From contig JAYZEZ010000005.1 in assembly GCA_036337015.1 (NCBI GenBank), forward strand, positions 195,992 to 259,991: DNA of 64,000 nt, in the 5' to 3' direction. The notes under the pieces were generated by a model. The model had not been told where the DNA came from, did no database searches, and worked only from the letters and a program-made list of their open reading frames with translations. The DNA is from Casp-alpha2 sp036337015 (GTDB lineage Bacteria > Pseudomonadota > Alphaproteobacteria > Rhodospirillales > Casp-alpha2). The first letter of the stretch is position 1, and each line of letters opens with the position of its first letter. Of the stretch, positions 44,804 through 54,921 are shown in pieces. The position numbers and the translations under genes are program-made.

Positions 44804-46204
44804 GTGAAATACATTTCCACACGTGGACGAGCTCCAGCTCTTGACTTCTCTGACGTGCTTCTAAGCGGACTAGCTCCTGACGGTGGTTTATACCTTCCCA
44901 ATAAGTGGCCCACTTTATCCAGCAACGAAATAGGACAATTCAGTTCTCTTCAATATGCCGAGCTAGCCCTGAAAATAATCCAACCTTTTGTAGGGGGAGG
45001 TATTAGCAAAGCTAGCCTAACTAAGATTATCAATAACGCATACAATCGTTTTACGGCAACGGAAGTTGTCCCTATGAAGAAAATTGGAACAAATGAATAC
45101 TTGTTGGAGTTGTTCCATGGACCAACACTTGCTTTTAAGGATATTGCTTTACAAGTCCTTGGTAGCCTTTTTGATCATGTTCTAGTTACAAAGGGTAGAA
45201 CCAGTACAATTATTGGAGCAACTTCTGGAGATACAGGGTCAGCTGCTATAGAAGCCCTTCGTGATCGAGATGCCATTGAAATCTTTATGTTACATCCTTT
45301 TGGCAGAATTTCAGATGTGCAACGTCGACAAATGACCACCGTGCAATCTTCAAATATCTATAATGTTGCAATAAAAGGAACTTTCGACGACTGCCAAGAT
45401 TTAGTTAAAGCAATGTTTAACGATCAGCTTTTTTGTAATCGTATGCAATTGGGTGCTGTCAACTCTATAAATTGGGCCCGTATAATGTCACAAATTGTCT
45501 ACTATTTTTATGCAGCGACCAGGATTTCCTCACCGACAGACCCAATCTCTTTCACTGTGCCAACTGGAAATTTTGGCAACGTATTCTCTGGGTACGCGGC
45601 TAAATGTATGGGCTTAAACGTTGATCAATTTGTAATAGGATCGAACAAAAACGATATTCTAACGCGATTCTTAGAGACTGGCTCTATGACTATTAAAGAA
45701 GTCCATTCTACAATAAGCCCATCTATGGATATACAAGTATCCTCTAATTTCGAAAGATTACTATTTGACCTCCTAAATAAAGATGGTTTGCGTGTTAAGG
45801 AATTCATGGATGAATTTAGAAACAAAGGTAAGTTCTCTATTGATGGAAAAACACTCGATACCACAAATTCTATTTTTTATGGCGCATGCTTTGATGACGA
45901 AGTTACAAAGAAAACAATCCGCGAAATTTATGAAGAAACTGGGGAGTTAATTGATCCTCATACAGCTGTTGGCATTGCAGCTGGTAGAGCCCAACGCCAT
46001 GATAAAAATATCCCAATGGTAGCACTAGCTACGGCACATCCAGCAAAATTTCCTAATGCGGTAAAAGATGCAACGGGGAAACTTCCTAAATCACCTGTCC
46101 AGTTAGAAGCAATATTGAAAAAAGAAGAACACTGTATTGTTCTTGATAATGACTTAGAAACGGTACGTAATTATATTTCAGACCATTCAAAGGTCAACAA
46201 ATGA
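44804..46204 (+). CDS. thrC: threonine synthase
   Basis: The 466-residue PLP enzyme starts YISTRGRAPALDFSDVLLSGLAPDGGLYLP in register with the family. The PLP lysine is Lys112 in HGPTLAFKDIA; GATSGDTGSAA and PTGNFGNVF bind cofactor and phosphate. It converts O-phosphohomoserine to threonine. GGAGG precedes the GTG start. ATGA overlap couples it to the M16 peptidase. The other threonine gene, thrB, lies 6 kb downstream on the opposite strand. Confidence 0.96.
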   Translation: MKYISTRGRAPALDFSDVLLSGLAPDGGLYLPNKWPTLSSNEIGQFSSLQYAELALKIIQPFVGGGISKASLTKIINNAYNRFTATEVVPMKKIGTNEYLLELFHGPTLAFKDIALQVLGSLFDHVLVTKGRTSTIIGATSGDTGSAAIEALRDRDAIEIFMLHPFGRISDVQRRQMTTVQSSNIYNVAIKGTFDDCQDLVKAMFNDQLFCNRMQLGAVNSINWARIMSQIVYYFYAATRISSPTDPISFTVPTGNFGNVFSGYAAKCMGLNVDQFVIGSNKNDILTRFLETGSMTIKEVHSTISPSMDIQVSSNFERLLFDLLNKDGLRVKEFMDEFRNKGKFSIDGKTLDTTNSIFYGACFDDEVTKKTIREIYEETGELIDPHTAVGIAAGRAQRHDKNIPMVALATAHPAKFPNAVKDATGKLPKSPVQLEAILKKEEHCIVLDNDLETVRNYISDHSKVNK

Positions 46205-47415
46205 CCGTTGCCCTTAGTAAACTATCAGGTGGACTACGCGTAGTATCAGATTCTATGGACAGTGTAGAAACTGTAACACTTGGAGCTTGGATAGAAGTTG
46301 GAACACGTGATGAAGATGCAAAGAACAACGGTATTTCTCACCTTTTAGAACACATGGCTTTTAAAGGCACAGATAATAGAAGTGCAAAACAGATTGTTGA
46401 AGAAATTGAAACAGTAGGTGGACATCTTAATGCTTACACATCGCGTGATCACACTGCATATTATGCAAAAGTTCTTAAAGAGAATGCATCTTTAGCGATC
46501 GAAATCGTTGCAGATATTCTTCAACACTCAACTTTAGATGAGGTTGAATTAGAGCGCGAAAAAAAAGTTATTATTCAAGAAATACACCAGTCCCTCGATA
46601 CCCCAGATGATGTAGTATTCGATTATTTTCAAGAAACGGCTTTTCCCAATCAAGCTATCGGCCGACCAGTATTGGGCACAGAGATACTAGTTCGTTCATT
46701 AACACCAGATATACTAAAAAAATATATGGCAGAGCATTATTCAAGCCCACATATAGTTTTAGCAGCAGCCGGTAATATTGAACATGATGCTCTTGTTGAA
46801 CTGGTTCAGAATGCCTTCAAAGTCTTCCCAGAAGAAATAAAAAATAATAGAGATCCGGCAATTTATATAGGGGGAGATCGAAACGAAATACGAGACTTGG
46901 AACAGTCCCATGTGCTTTTTGGAATGGAAGGTATTTCTTTCACAGATGACGATTTTCATGCTCTCTCAGTGTTTTCAACACTACTAGGAGGAGGTATGTC
47001 ATCACGCCTATTCCAGGAAATCAGAGAAAAACGTGGGCTGGCCTATAATATCTATTCATACATACAATGTTATGTAGATAGTGGTCTATTTGGAATTTAC
47101 GCAGGAACAGGCAAGGAAAATATAGAAATTCTTATCCCATTGATAAAAAAAGAAATAGAAAAACTGTGCCTATCCATTTCTGAGGATGAAATCATACGCG
47201 CTAGAACACAAATTAAATCAAGTCTTCTAATGTCTCTAGAAAGCACCTCATCTAGGTGTGAACAAGTTGCCCGACAGACTATGATATATGGTCACCCCTT
47301 ATCATTAAATAAAGTTATTGCAAATATTGAATCTGTCAATGAGGCCTCACTAAAATGCATAGGAGAACGATTGCTTATGAGTAAGCCAACATTAACAACA
47401 TTAGGTCCTAATTAA
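46201..47415 (+). CDS. M16-family zinc metallopeptidase (processing-peptidase-like)
   Basis: The 404-residue protein has the inverted zinc motif HLLEH (47-51) in GISHLLEHMAFKGT, the distal Glu in ELEREKKVIIQEI and the glycine-rich loop LGGGMSSRLFQEIREKRGLAY. It resembles the catalytic subunit of mitochondrial processing peptidase. It is translationally coupled to thrC, as commonly seen in alphaproteobacteria. There is no signal peptide. Confidence 0.94.
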   Translation: MTVALSKLSGGLRVVSDSMDSVETVTLGAWIEVGTRDEDAKNNGISHLLEHMAFKGTDNRSAKQIVEEIETVGGHLNAYTSRDHTAYYAKVLKENASLAIEIVADILQHSTLDEVELEREKKVIIQEIHQSLDTPDDVVFDYFQETAFPNQAIGRPVLGTEILVRSLTPDILKKYMAEHYSSPHIVLAAAGNIEHDALVELVQNAFKVFPEEIKNNRDPAIYIGGDRNEIRDLEQSHVLFGMEGISFTDDDFHALSVFSTLLGGGMSSRLFQEIREKRGLAYNIYSYIQCYVDSGLFGIYAGTGKENIEILIPLIKKEIEKLCLSISEDEIIRARTQIKSSLLMSLESTSSRCEQVARQTMIYGHPLSLNKVIANIESVNEASLKCIGERLLMSKPTLTTLGPN

Positions 47416-47421
47416 ATTCAG

Positions 47422-47697
47422 TTAGCCTTTATTGGAAAGATAATCCTCAACTAATTTATTAATGTCTTCTGCTTCTTTTGCTTTCCGAGTAAAGATAAGA
47501 TTACTTCTCTCCCCATATATATTAAGTACGTAACCCCTTGCAGCACAGATGTCTTCCATAGCAGTAATAAAGGGAATTATCACTTTTTCATTAAGTCCTT
47601 CTATTGTCTTCTCATTTTTCATCATATTGAAAAGACTTAACTTTAACGATCTTGGATTATTTTCAACAATATTCCCTGATGCTTTTTTTTTAGCCAT
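47422..47697 (-). CDS. conserved-looking hypothetical protein of 91 residues
   Basis: I do not recognise this protein. It begins MAKKKASGNIVENNPRSL, is helix-rich and ends RKAKEAEDINKLVEDYLSNK. GAGGAA with 6 nt spacing before ATG supports expression. It has no signal peptide or membrane helix, and it is convergent with the M16 peptidase by a 6-nt gap. Nothing in context gives a role. Confidence 0.65.
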   Translation of the reverse strand: MAKKKASGNIVENNPRSLKLSLFNMMKNEKTIEGLNEKVIIPFITAMEDICAARGYVLNIYGERSNLIFTRKAKEAEDINKLVEDYLSNKG

Positions 47698-47856
47698 AAT
47701 TAATTCCTCAGATATTACTTAAAAAAATTATTTTGCCAAATTTACCAAAAACGTTGCATATAACTAGAACAATAAATTCTAATCTTATTAAGATTCTTAA
47801 ATTTATTTTTACTCAAATGATATTTGAAACCACTCAATTTTTAAAGAATCAGAAAA

Positions 47857-48444
47857 TCAAGCATGACCAGAGTGTTCTGAAAGCATTTTAGGATTTATAC
47901 CATTTGTTTCCATAGCACGGCTCCACTTGCCACTTAAATCTCTATCAAATACCAGATCTTTATCGGCAGCTACACTAAGCCAACCATTGGATTTAATTTC
48001 TCCGTCTAATTGTCCTGGCCCCCACCCTGTATAACCAAGTGCCAGTAAGAATCTATGCGGACCTCTACCAGTTGCAATCTCTTTAAGAATATCAAGTGTA
48101 GCGGTTAGAGCTAGATCATCATCAACAATTAAAGTTGCATCTTGCAGATAATCTTTAGTATGCAAAATGAACCCACGTCCAAACTCAACTGGTCCACCAA
48201 AATGAATTTTCATGGCTGGATCAGCGCTTGTAGCTTTAATTGCTAACTGATCCAGCAGTTCTGAAAAGGTTATAGTATCAATAGCCTGGTTAACTATCAG
48301 ACCCATTGCTCCATCTGCGCTATGTGCACACAAATAAATTACTGCTTTTTCAAAACGTGGGTCGAGCATCCCAGGCATAGCAATGAGAAATTGCCCAGCC
48401 AAACATGGAAAATCTTCACTCATGTTTTGATCATCTTCTAACAT
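47857..48444 (-). CDS. YqgE/AlgH family (UPF0301) protein
   Basis: The 195-residue protein has the family opening LAGQFLIAMPGMLDPRFEKAV, then MGLIVNQ, FGGPVEFGRGFILH and LGYTGWGPGQLDGEI. AlgH-like proteins are cytoplasmic and poorly characterised, with a proposed regulatory role. ATG at 48444 is used; ATG at 48423 is a possible shorter start that keeps the conserved region. Confidence 0.92.
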   Translation of the reverse strand: MLEDDQNMSEDFPCLAGQFLIAMPGMLDPRFEKAVIYLCAHSADGAMGLIVNQAIDTITFSELLDQLAIKATSADPAMKIHFGGPVEFGRGFILHTKDYLQDATLIVDDDLALTATLDILKEIATGRGPHRFLLALGYTGWGPGQLDGEIKSNGWLSVAADKDLVFDRDLSGKWSRAMETNGINPKMLSEHSGHA

Positions 48445-48777
48445 CTTCTTTTAACGCTTTTAGTCTAGAGCTAAATAAAATTATTAAGAACCTCATACAC
48501 TTCTTTAACTATTATTACCGCGCTCTTATTTCGACCTTTAATGAAAAAACTGTATAACTATAAATAGCAATGACAATGATCATATACCAACTTTAAAACG
48601 GTATTAAGTTGTAAAAAAAACCCTAATTCACTATTAATTTATTTCTGGTTACCCATAAAAATTATGACTGCAATGATCGTTCTTTGAATTGATATATACC
48701 GTTTAAAATTTTAGCAGTCTCCAACAATGCCGATAATAGATAACAATAACTTCTTAATAATTATGTAATTTAAAATT
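48445..48777. other. 333-nt AT-rich intergenic region
   Basis: It separates the divergent algH-like and dsbD/scsB-like genes and so contains two promoters. No additional ORF with a ribosome site, RNA gene or strong repeat was found. Confidence 0.5.
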
Positions 48778-50973
48778 ATGACTACGAATGATAGGTCCTC
48801 CACTAATCTTAGGAATTTATGGTCTAAATTAATCTGGACGTTCATTGCTACCGCAATGCTAATTCTGACAGCTATTCCTACGTTTGCTTATGAGTTAGGA
48901 TCATCGAATTGGGTCCAGACCAAACAAAATGCTTTACGGTTAATTTCTGCAAAAAAAACTACCGGAAATTCTAAAACTTTACTTTTAGGACTACATTTCA
49001 AATTAAAACCTGGCTGGAAGATATACTGGCGTTCTCCTGGAGATGCTGGCTATCCTCCAAAACCAAGTTGGAACCGGTCAGAAAATATAGAAAGTGCTAT
49101 ACTTCATTGGCCAGCCCCAGAGCGCTTTTCTCTTCTTGATATTGAAACAATTGGCTACTCTAAAGAAGTTGTCCTACCGATCACAGTAAAGCGCATTGAT
49201 GTATCTAAACCCGTGCGATTGGGTGGTAATGTCAGTTATCTAGTTTGTGATAAAATTTGTATTCCGCATGATGTTGAGATTGCTCTAGAATTAAATATTG
49301 GTGATGGATTGCCCAGCCGATTTGCCCATCTAATTAACCGATTCAATTCAACTGTTCCTAAAGATGGGAAGAACCATAGAATTTCAATAACCAGAGCAAA
49401 GACTTGGAACGATAAAGATTTTATAAAGCTTCGCATAAATGCTAGCTCTGTTCTACCCTTCAAGGCCCCGGACTTATTTCCAGAAGGCCCACCTATTGTA
49501 ACTTTTTCCAAACCATCCATCACACTTGGGCCAAAAAGGCAAAATGTCATATTTGATATGCAGGTATTTGGGGTAGAAGAGTTAAGTGACAAACTAGGAA
49601 ATACCTTAGTAGGAAGATGGCTAACCCTAACTATTGTAGATGGCAAACGAAGTGCAGAGGCTAAATTAAAAATTCAAAACACTGATACATCTCTAACTCC
49701 TAAAAAACAAGGAACACAGACTTCTCTTTTATCAATTTTAGCATTGGCAATTTTAGGTGGATTAATTCTAAACTTGATGCCTTGTGTCCTTCCGGTTTTA
49801 TCTATCAAACTTTTAAGCATACTTAATCATAGTGACAGTGATACAAAATTAATCCGGTATAGCTTCCTTGCATCTGCTGCAGGAATTGTTTTTTCATTTT
49901 TAGTCCTTGCTGCAACACTTATTGCTATTAAAGCTGGTGGAACGACAATTGGTTGGGGAATTCAATTCCAACATCCGTGGTTCCTAATAACCATGATAAT
50001 AATCGTAATGGCATTTGCTTGTAATTTATGGGGATTTTATGAAGTCCGTATGCCAGTATGGGTTTCAAACCTTAGCATTAAGACCGATAAATTATTCGAT
50101 ATAGGCAATCATTTTCTTCAAGGAATATTAGCAACTTTGTTGTCAACACCGTGTTTAGCACCATTCCTTGGTACAGCAATCGGTTTTGCATTAGCTCGCA
50201 GTTGGATGGAAATTAGCACCGTATTTACGGCGATAGGTTTCGGATTGGCGATGCCATATCTCATAATTGCAGCTTTTCCGACCTTAGCTAAAAAGTTACC
50301 TAAACCAGGTCCTTGGATGATTACACTAAAACGCTTGTTGGGACTAGCTCTAACCGCCACTTGGTTGTGGTTATTAAGCATTTTATCATCCAATATCGGA
50401 TTAATAGGAGCTTCATTAGTTGGTGGATTGACGGCACTAATAGCAGGACTTTTTCTTCTAGGTCGCCGTGCTATCTTTGGTATTACAATCACGATAATAG
50501 CAACTTTTCTTGTGCCAAGATTACAAAGTTTTGATTTATTCGAAATTTTGAGTAAAAAAGATGAAAATAATTTCAGTTATTCCAATTTAGATTTACCAGA
50601 TGACTTCTGGATAGACTTTGATGAAGCCGCAATTCCAGGCTTGGTTTTAAAAGGAAAAACTATTTTGATTGATGTCACGGCTGATTGGTGTTTGACATGC
50701 CAGTTCAATAAAAAACTTGTATTAAATAAAAAGTTAATTTCAAAAGCAATGGCTAAACAAAAAATAGTAGCAATGCGAGCAGACTGGACACTACCTAACC
50801 CAAACATCGCAAGCTATCTTGCTAAATTTAATCGTTACGGAATCCCACTAAATACCGTATATGGACCGAATATTCCAAATGGCATGATCCTTCCAGAGAT
50901 TCTCAGTGAGAACGTAGTGTTAGATGCTTTTGCCCGTGCTTCAAAAAATTCTAGAAAAACCGATAATTTTTAA
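48778..50973 (+). CDS. DsbD/ScsB-like protein-disulfide reductase
   Basis: The 731-residue protein has a signal helix (about 14-36) and a periplasmic domain to about 300 (WKIYWRSPGDAGYPPKPSW, VSYLVCDKICIPHD with two Cys). A membrane domain follows (LMPCVLPVLSIKLLSI, LLSTPCLAPFLGTA, each with a transport Cys), and a C-terminal thioredoxin-like domain contains WCLTC. It moves electrons from the cytoplasm to periplasmic thiols. Layout resembles ScsB more than E. coli DsbD. Peroxiredoxin follows 20 nt downstream. Confidence 0.9.
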   Translation: MTTNDRSSTNLRNLWSKLIWTFIATAMLILTAIPTFAYELGSSNWVQTKQNALRLISAKKTTGNSKTLLLGLHFKLKPGWKIYWRSPGDAGYPPKPSWNRSENIESAILHWPAPERFSLLDIETIGYSKEVVLPITVKRIDVSKPVRLGGNVSYLVCDKICIPHDVEIALELNIGDGLPSRFAHLINRFNSTVPKDGKNHRISITRAKTWNDKDFIKLRINASSVLPFKAPDLFPEGPPIVTFSKPSITLGPKRQNVIFDMQVFGVEELSDKLGNTLVGRWLTLTIVDGKRSAEAKLKIQNTDTSLTPKKQGTQTSLLSILALAILGGLILNLMPCVLPVLSIKLLSILNHSDSDTKLIRYSFLASAAGIVFSFLVLAATLIAIKAGGTTIGWGIQFQHPWFLITMIIIVMAFACNLWGFYEVRMPVWVSNLSIKTDKLFDIGNHFLQGILATLLSTPCLAPFLGTAIGFALARSWMEISTVFTAIGFGLAMPYLIIAAFPTLAKKLPKPGPWMITLKRLLGLALTATWLWLLSILSSNIGLIGASLVGGLTALIAGLFLLGRRAIFGITITIIATFLVPRLQSFDLFEILSKKDENNFSYSNLDLPDDFWIDFDEAAIPGLVLKGKTILIDVTADWCLTCQFNKKLVLNKKLISKAMAKQKIVAMRADWTLPNPNIASYLAKFNRYGIPLNTVYGPNIPNGMILPEILSENVVLDAFARASKNSRKTDNF

Positions 50974-50993
50974 ATTTAAAGAAAGGAAAATAA

Positions 50994-51476
50994 ATGACAA
51001 TTTTAGTAGGGGACAAGATTCCAATTGTCGATCTCACTACAATGGCTCAAGATGGACCAAGTTCTATTTCATCTGAAGAACTTTTTTCTGGTAAGAAGAT
51101 TGTTTTGTTTGGTCTACCTGGTGCCTTTACTCGAACTTGTTCTGCCCGACATTTGCCTGGTTTCATCGATAACGCAGAGTCTATAAAAGCTAAAGGTATT
51201 GACACTATCATCTGCATTGCGGTTAACGATATATTTGTTATGAATGCTTGGGGAAAAGCAAAAGGAACGGGCAATCATGTTATGATGGTTGCGGATGGCA
51301 GTGCAAAATTTACAAAAGCAACAGGGTTAGAATTAGATATGAGCGCAAAGGGATTTGGCCTGCGCTGTCAACGTTTTTGCATGGTAGTAGAAAATCTTGT
51401 AATCAAAACATTAGACATTGATCCTCCCGGAACATTTGAGTTTACCAGCGCCGAAGCTCTGTTAGGAGTTATTTAA
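50994..51476 (+). CDS. peroxiredoxin, Prx5 type
   Basis: The 160-residue protein has the catalytic motif PGAFTRTCSARHLPGF, with peroxidatic Cys49 and the Arg expected in RCQRFCMVVE. Prx5 enzymes reduce hydrogen peroxide and alkyl hydroperoxides using glutathione or thioredoxin. AAAGGAAAA precedes ATG. It is close behind the disulfide reductase and convergent with rnhA by 4 nt. Confidence 0.94.
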   Translation: MTILVGDKIPIVDLTTMAQDGPSSISSEELFSGKKIVLFGLPGAFTRTCSARHLPGFIDNAESIKAKGIDTIICIAVNDIFVMNAWGKAKGTGNHVMMVADGSAKFTKATGLELDMSAKGFGLRCQRFCMVVENLVIKTLDIDPPGTFEFTSAEALLGVI

Positions 51477-51919
51477 AAATTTTCAACCACCTCTTCCGCT
51501 CCCCGAACGGCAAGTTTGTCAACACGCTCATTATCAGCGTTCCCTGCATGGCCTTTAACCCAGTGCCATTCAACCTTATGGCTGACTAAAGCCTTATCAA
51601 GACGTATCCATAAATCTTTATTTTTAACTGGCTTCTTAGATGCAGTTAACCAATTACGTTTTTTCCAATCATGTATCCATTCAGTAATACCCTGCATGAC
51701 GTACTTACTATCAGTGGTCAAGATTGCGTTACTTGCCCGAGATAGGGACTCTAAGCCTTTAATGGCTGCCATCAATTCCATGCGATTATTAGTAGTATTA
51801 GGCTCTCCACCATAAAACTCTTTTTCGTTGCCACGCCAGCGTAAAACTACACCCCAACCACCTGGGCCAGGGTTCCCAAGACAAGAGCCATCAGTAAAAA
51901 TTTCAACTTTATCTTCCAT
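51473..51919 (-). CDS. rnhA: ribonuclease HI
   Basis: The 148-residue protein has FTDGSCLGNPGPGGWGVV (first Asp), NNRMELMAAIKGL (Glu), LTTDSKYVMQGI (Asp) and KGHAGNADNERVDKLA (last Asp), so the catalytic DEDD set is complete. It degrades RNA in RNA-DNA hybrids. It follows thrB by 3 nt, an order conserved in alphaproteobacteria. Confidence 0.97.
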   Translation of the reverse strand: MEDKVEIFTDGSCLGNPGPGGWGVVLRWRGNEKEFYGGEPNTTNNRMELMAAIKGLESLSRASNAILTTDSKYVMQGITEWIHDWKKRNWLTASKKPVKNKDLWIRLDKALVSHKVEWHWVKGHAGNADNERVDKLAVRGAEEVVENF

Positions 51920-51922
51920 AAG

Positions 51923-52897
51923 TTATTTGAGTCCATAATCAGCAGGGCTTTTGACACTGGAATGGAATCTGAGCCTTGCTAAATATTCAAGAGGATCCTT
52001 TCTAGTAACCAAGGCATCGGAAGGAGTATAGAGCCAATCGTATAGGCGTGTTAATAAAAATCTCATTGCGGCTCCTCTCGCTAATAAAGGTAAAAGCTCT
52101 AATTCATCATAGGTAAGTTCTCTTACACTTCTATAGGCTGTTAATAGTCGTCGTGCTTTAGTAATATTAAAGCTAAGATCAGATTCAAAACACCAGGCAT
52201 TTAAACATATTCCAAGGTCATAAGCGAATATGTCATTACACGCAAAATAGAAGTCTATCAGACCTGTAAGATGGCCATCTCGGAAAAAAACATTATCTGG
52301 AAAAGGGTCCGCATGAATTACACCACTAGGTAATTCGCTATTTGATTTATTTGGCCAATTCTTTTCCAAAACTTCTAATTCGATACTAAGTTCATCAGTA
52401 AGACCAGGTAGTATTTCATTAGCTCGAGTGCTAGAATTCATAAGTAAGGGTCGCCAGTTAGCTAATGAAAGATCATTAGAACGCTTTAAAGGAAAATCTG
52501 CACCAGCGAGGTGCAGTTTAGCAATTGCATAACCTAATTCAGCAGTATGACTAGGAGTGATTCGTTTAGGCCACATACCAGAAAGAAACGTAACTATGGC
52601 TGCCGGCTTACCACATAATTGCTTAAGTGTCTGGTTATCGCGTCCATGTACTGGTGTTGGACAAGGAATTCCCGCTTCAGCCAAGTGATCCATTAGACCA
52701 AGAAAAAAGGGTAAGTGTTTGGGATTTACTCGTTTTTCGTATAAAGTAAGAATAAAATTCCCGGTAGTAGTAGTAAGAAAAAAATTTGAATTTTCTATCC
52801 CTTCGGCAATACCCTTACACGACAAAACATCACCGATATCGTATTCGGCGATAAACTCAGCTAGTTCTTCATCTCCAACTTCTGTATAAACAGCCAT
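51923..52897 (-). CDS. thrB: homoserine kinase (ThrB2/APH-fold type)
   Basis: The 324-residue protein begins MAVYTEVGDEELAEFIAEYD and has GIENSNFFLTTTTGNFILTLYE, the kinase motif GVIHADPFPDNVFF and the metal-binding LIDFYFACND. It phosphorylates homoserine for threonine synthase. It is the aminoglycoside-phosphotransferase-like form used by alphaproteobacteria. It leads the thrB-rnhA unit. Confidence 0.95.
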   Translation of the reverse strand: MAVYTEVGDEELAEFIAEYDIGDVLSCKGIAEGIENSNFFLTTTTGNFILTLYEKRVNPKHLPFFLGLMDHLAEAGIPCPTPVHGRDNQTLKQLCGKPAAIVTFLSGMWPKRITPSHTAELGYAIAKLHLAGADFPLKRSNDLSLANWRPLLMNSSTRANEILPGLTDELSIELEVLEKNWPNKSNSELPSGVIHADPFPDNVFFRDGHLTGLIDFYFACNDIFAYDLGICLNAWCFESDLSFNITKARRLLTAYRSVRELTYDELELLPLLARGAAMRFLLTRLYDWLYTPSDALVTRKDPLEYLARLRFHSSVKSPADYGLK

Positions 52898-53054
52898 GAT
52901 TAATGCCTATTAATTATGCTTTTCTTAAAGGAAACAACACCTTCGTGGCAAGACAGAATAATTTTTGGTTGCTTCTATCCTTGCTGATAAACAGATGCTA
53001 ATTTATTTTATTTAATATACTGAACCCTTATTCATAAGTTGAGGAGCTAGAGTT

Positions 53055-53681
53055 TTGAACCAATTTCCGTTAAATCTCTTTTGCAAATTCTTACTTAAAA
53101 AGTCTTTTCAACTCTTTCTCTTATGGTCCTCCTTAATTTTCATGATGTTGCTTCTCGGTTCTTGTGGAAGTTATAAACTTATATCCGATAAGGTAACAAA
53201 TCCTATAATTTTAAAATGTCCGGACTATCTCGTTCCAGAAGAAGCTGCTTCTTTATCCAAATTCCGTAAGGGCAAAGGATTTGATCTAGTAGATGTTAAA
53301 TTTGAAGTAAAAATAAAAAAAGTTCAACTGGGTTGCATTAGCAACGTAGAAAGAAACACAAAAGCAGGATCTATGGAGATAGATGTTAACCTCTTGTTTT
53401 CTGCTAGTCTTGGCCCTGCCAACCTAGGTCGCAAGATTAAATTAAGTTATTTTGTAAGTGTTGTAAGTCCAGAAAATGAAATACTTGGTAAACAAGATGT
53501 TCCTATCGTAATTGAATTTCCAGAAAATAAATCAAACATTTTCTTCTCCAGCGAACCTGTTTTTATCACACTTCAAATAAGACCTGATAGGTCTATAAAT
53601 TTTTACCGTGTTTTTGTTGGCCTAAAATTAAATCAAGATGAAGTGCATTATAATCGCGAAAAAATAGCTAATCAACGCTAG
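53055..53681 (+). CDS. putative lipoprotein, function unknown
   Basis: The 208-residue protein has an N-terminal hydrophobic stretch ending in a lipobox (MMLLLGSCGSY), with Cys about residue 37, so it is likely an envelope lipoprotein. The mature part is beta-rich and has KCPDYLVPEEAA and IRPDRSINFYRVFVGLKL. I do not recognise the family. The start is TTG, with GAGGAG upstream. It is convergent with the MFS gene, overlapping by 14 nt. Confidence 0.72.
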   Translation: MNQFPLNLFCKFLLKKSFQLFLLWSSLIFMMLLLGSCGSYKLISDKVTNPIILKCPDYLVPEEAASLSKFRKGKGFDLVDVKFEVKIKKVQLGCISNVERNTKAGSMEIDVNLLFSASLGPANLGRKIKLSYFVSVVSPENEILGKQDVPIVIEFPENKSNIFFSSEPVFITLQIRPDRSINFYRVFVGLKLNQDEVHYNREKIANQR

Positions 53682-54867
53682 GTGGAATACTTGATTGGCG
53701 TGCCAATAGCACTAAAAAAAAACCAATTAAACTTATTATTGAAAAAATACAAAAAGTCGAGGTATGCATACCAGTTACCCCGTGAAGGGTTGCAAAAGTT
53801 GCTGGGCCGACAACGACACCGGCGTAGGTTGGCACCATCGCCCCAACAGTAGCGTTGCTAACTCGACCATCCGGAGCAAGACGAGCCACTTCTGCTAGAA
53901 AAACTCCGTTCCAGCCAATAGCTGATATACCGAAGATACATAATGTTAAGCAAACTACTATTTTGCTAGAATCAGATCCGAGATAATTTGTCATGAACCC
54001 AGCTGATGCAGCTATCAAGGCTACTAACAATAAGACGCAATTAGCATCCCTGAGAAAGTCTGCTAAGCAACCCCATGAAATACGGCCAACTATACCGGCA
54101 GCCTGAAGCACCGATAATAAAATCCCTGCTTGCACCAGTCCAAATGACAAATCTTCAACGAGCATGATTACAGCAAAAGCTGAAAGGCTAATTTGTACAG
54201 CAGAAAAGCAAAAAGCTGAAAAAGATAGAAGTCTCAAAGCAGAATTTTTCCAGACCATTCCTAAATCTTTAAGAAAATTATTTTTAATTGATACAGTAGG
54301 GTCTCTATCCCAGTCCCATTTAGACTGAAAAGGCTGAATTATTATTAGCGTCCCTATCGTTACAGAACCTAGAATTAAAAAAGTCCATTGCCAACCATAT
54401 TCAAGAGCTAATGTCGGTGAAATAAAGCCCGCAAAAACAGCGCCTAAAGGTACGCCAGTTTGTTTTAATGAAAAAATGAAGTTCCTATTTTGAGGTCTTG
54501 AAATCCGCATCAATAGATGCGACGCAGCAGGATTGGTTAGGCCATAACCGAAACCAATTAATATTGAACCAAAAATGAAAGTAATTATTGATGGTATCGC
54601 TAACATAATTAATCCAAAGCCACTAAAAAATAACGCAAATTGACTTGTACGCAAAGCACCTATACGTCGAATTAAAATGCCGCCAAAAAGTGTTGTTACA
54701 ATTGCACCAACGTAAATTAAACTAACTTGATAACCTATCATCGAAGCCGGTACTCCGAACGCGATAGATAATTCGGGGGCAATAGCAGCTGGAACTAATG
54801 TGCACAAAGTAGCAAGAACTTGAACTAGCGTCGTTACCGAAACCACTTTTGTTGTTTCATTGCGCAT
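53668..54867 (-). CDS. MFS transporter
   Basis: The 399-residue protein has twelve predicted membrane helices and a major-facilitator loop-2 region (FGGILIRRIGALRTSQFALF) with a mirrored motif in the second half (GRISWGCLADFLRD). It imports or exports an unidentified small molecule. It lies 54 nt downstream of flgG, on the same strand. Confidence 0.88.
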   Translation of the reverse strand: MRNETTKVVSVTTLVQVLATLCTLVPAAIAPELSIAFGVPASMIGYQVSLIYVGAIVTTLFGGILIRRIGALRTSQFALFFSGFGLIMLAIPSIITFIFGSILIGFGYGLTNPAASHLLMRISRPQNRNFIFSLKQTGVPLGAVFAGFISPTLALEYGWQWTFLILGSVTIGTLIIIQPFQSKWDWDRDPTVSIKNNFLKDLGMVWKNSALRLLSFSAFCFSAVQISLSAFAVIMLVEDLSFGLVQAGILLSVLQAAGIVGRISWGCLADFLRDANCVLLLVALIAASAGFMTNYLGSDSSKIVVCLTLCIFGISAIGWNGVFLAEVARLAPDGRVSNATVGAMVPTYAGVVVGPATFATLHGVTGMHTSTFCIFSIISLIGFFLVLLARQSSIPPSVD

Positions 54868-54921
54868 ATTTAAGTCGCTGAAAAAATCTAATTTAAAAAC
54901 AGATTCGGAACCATCGTAAAA

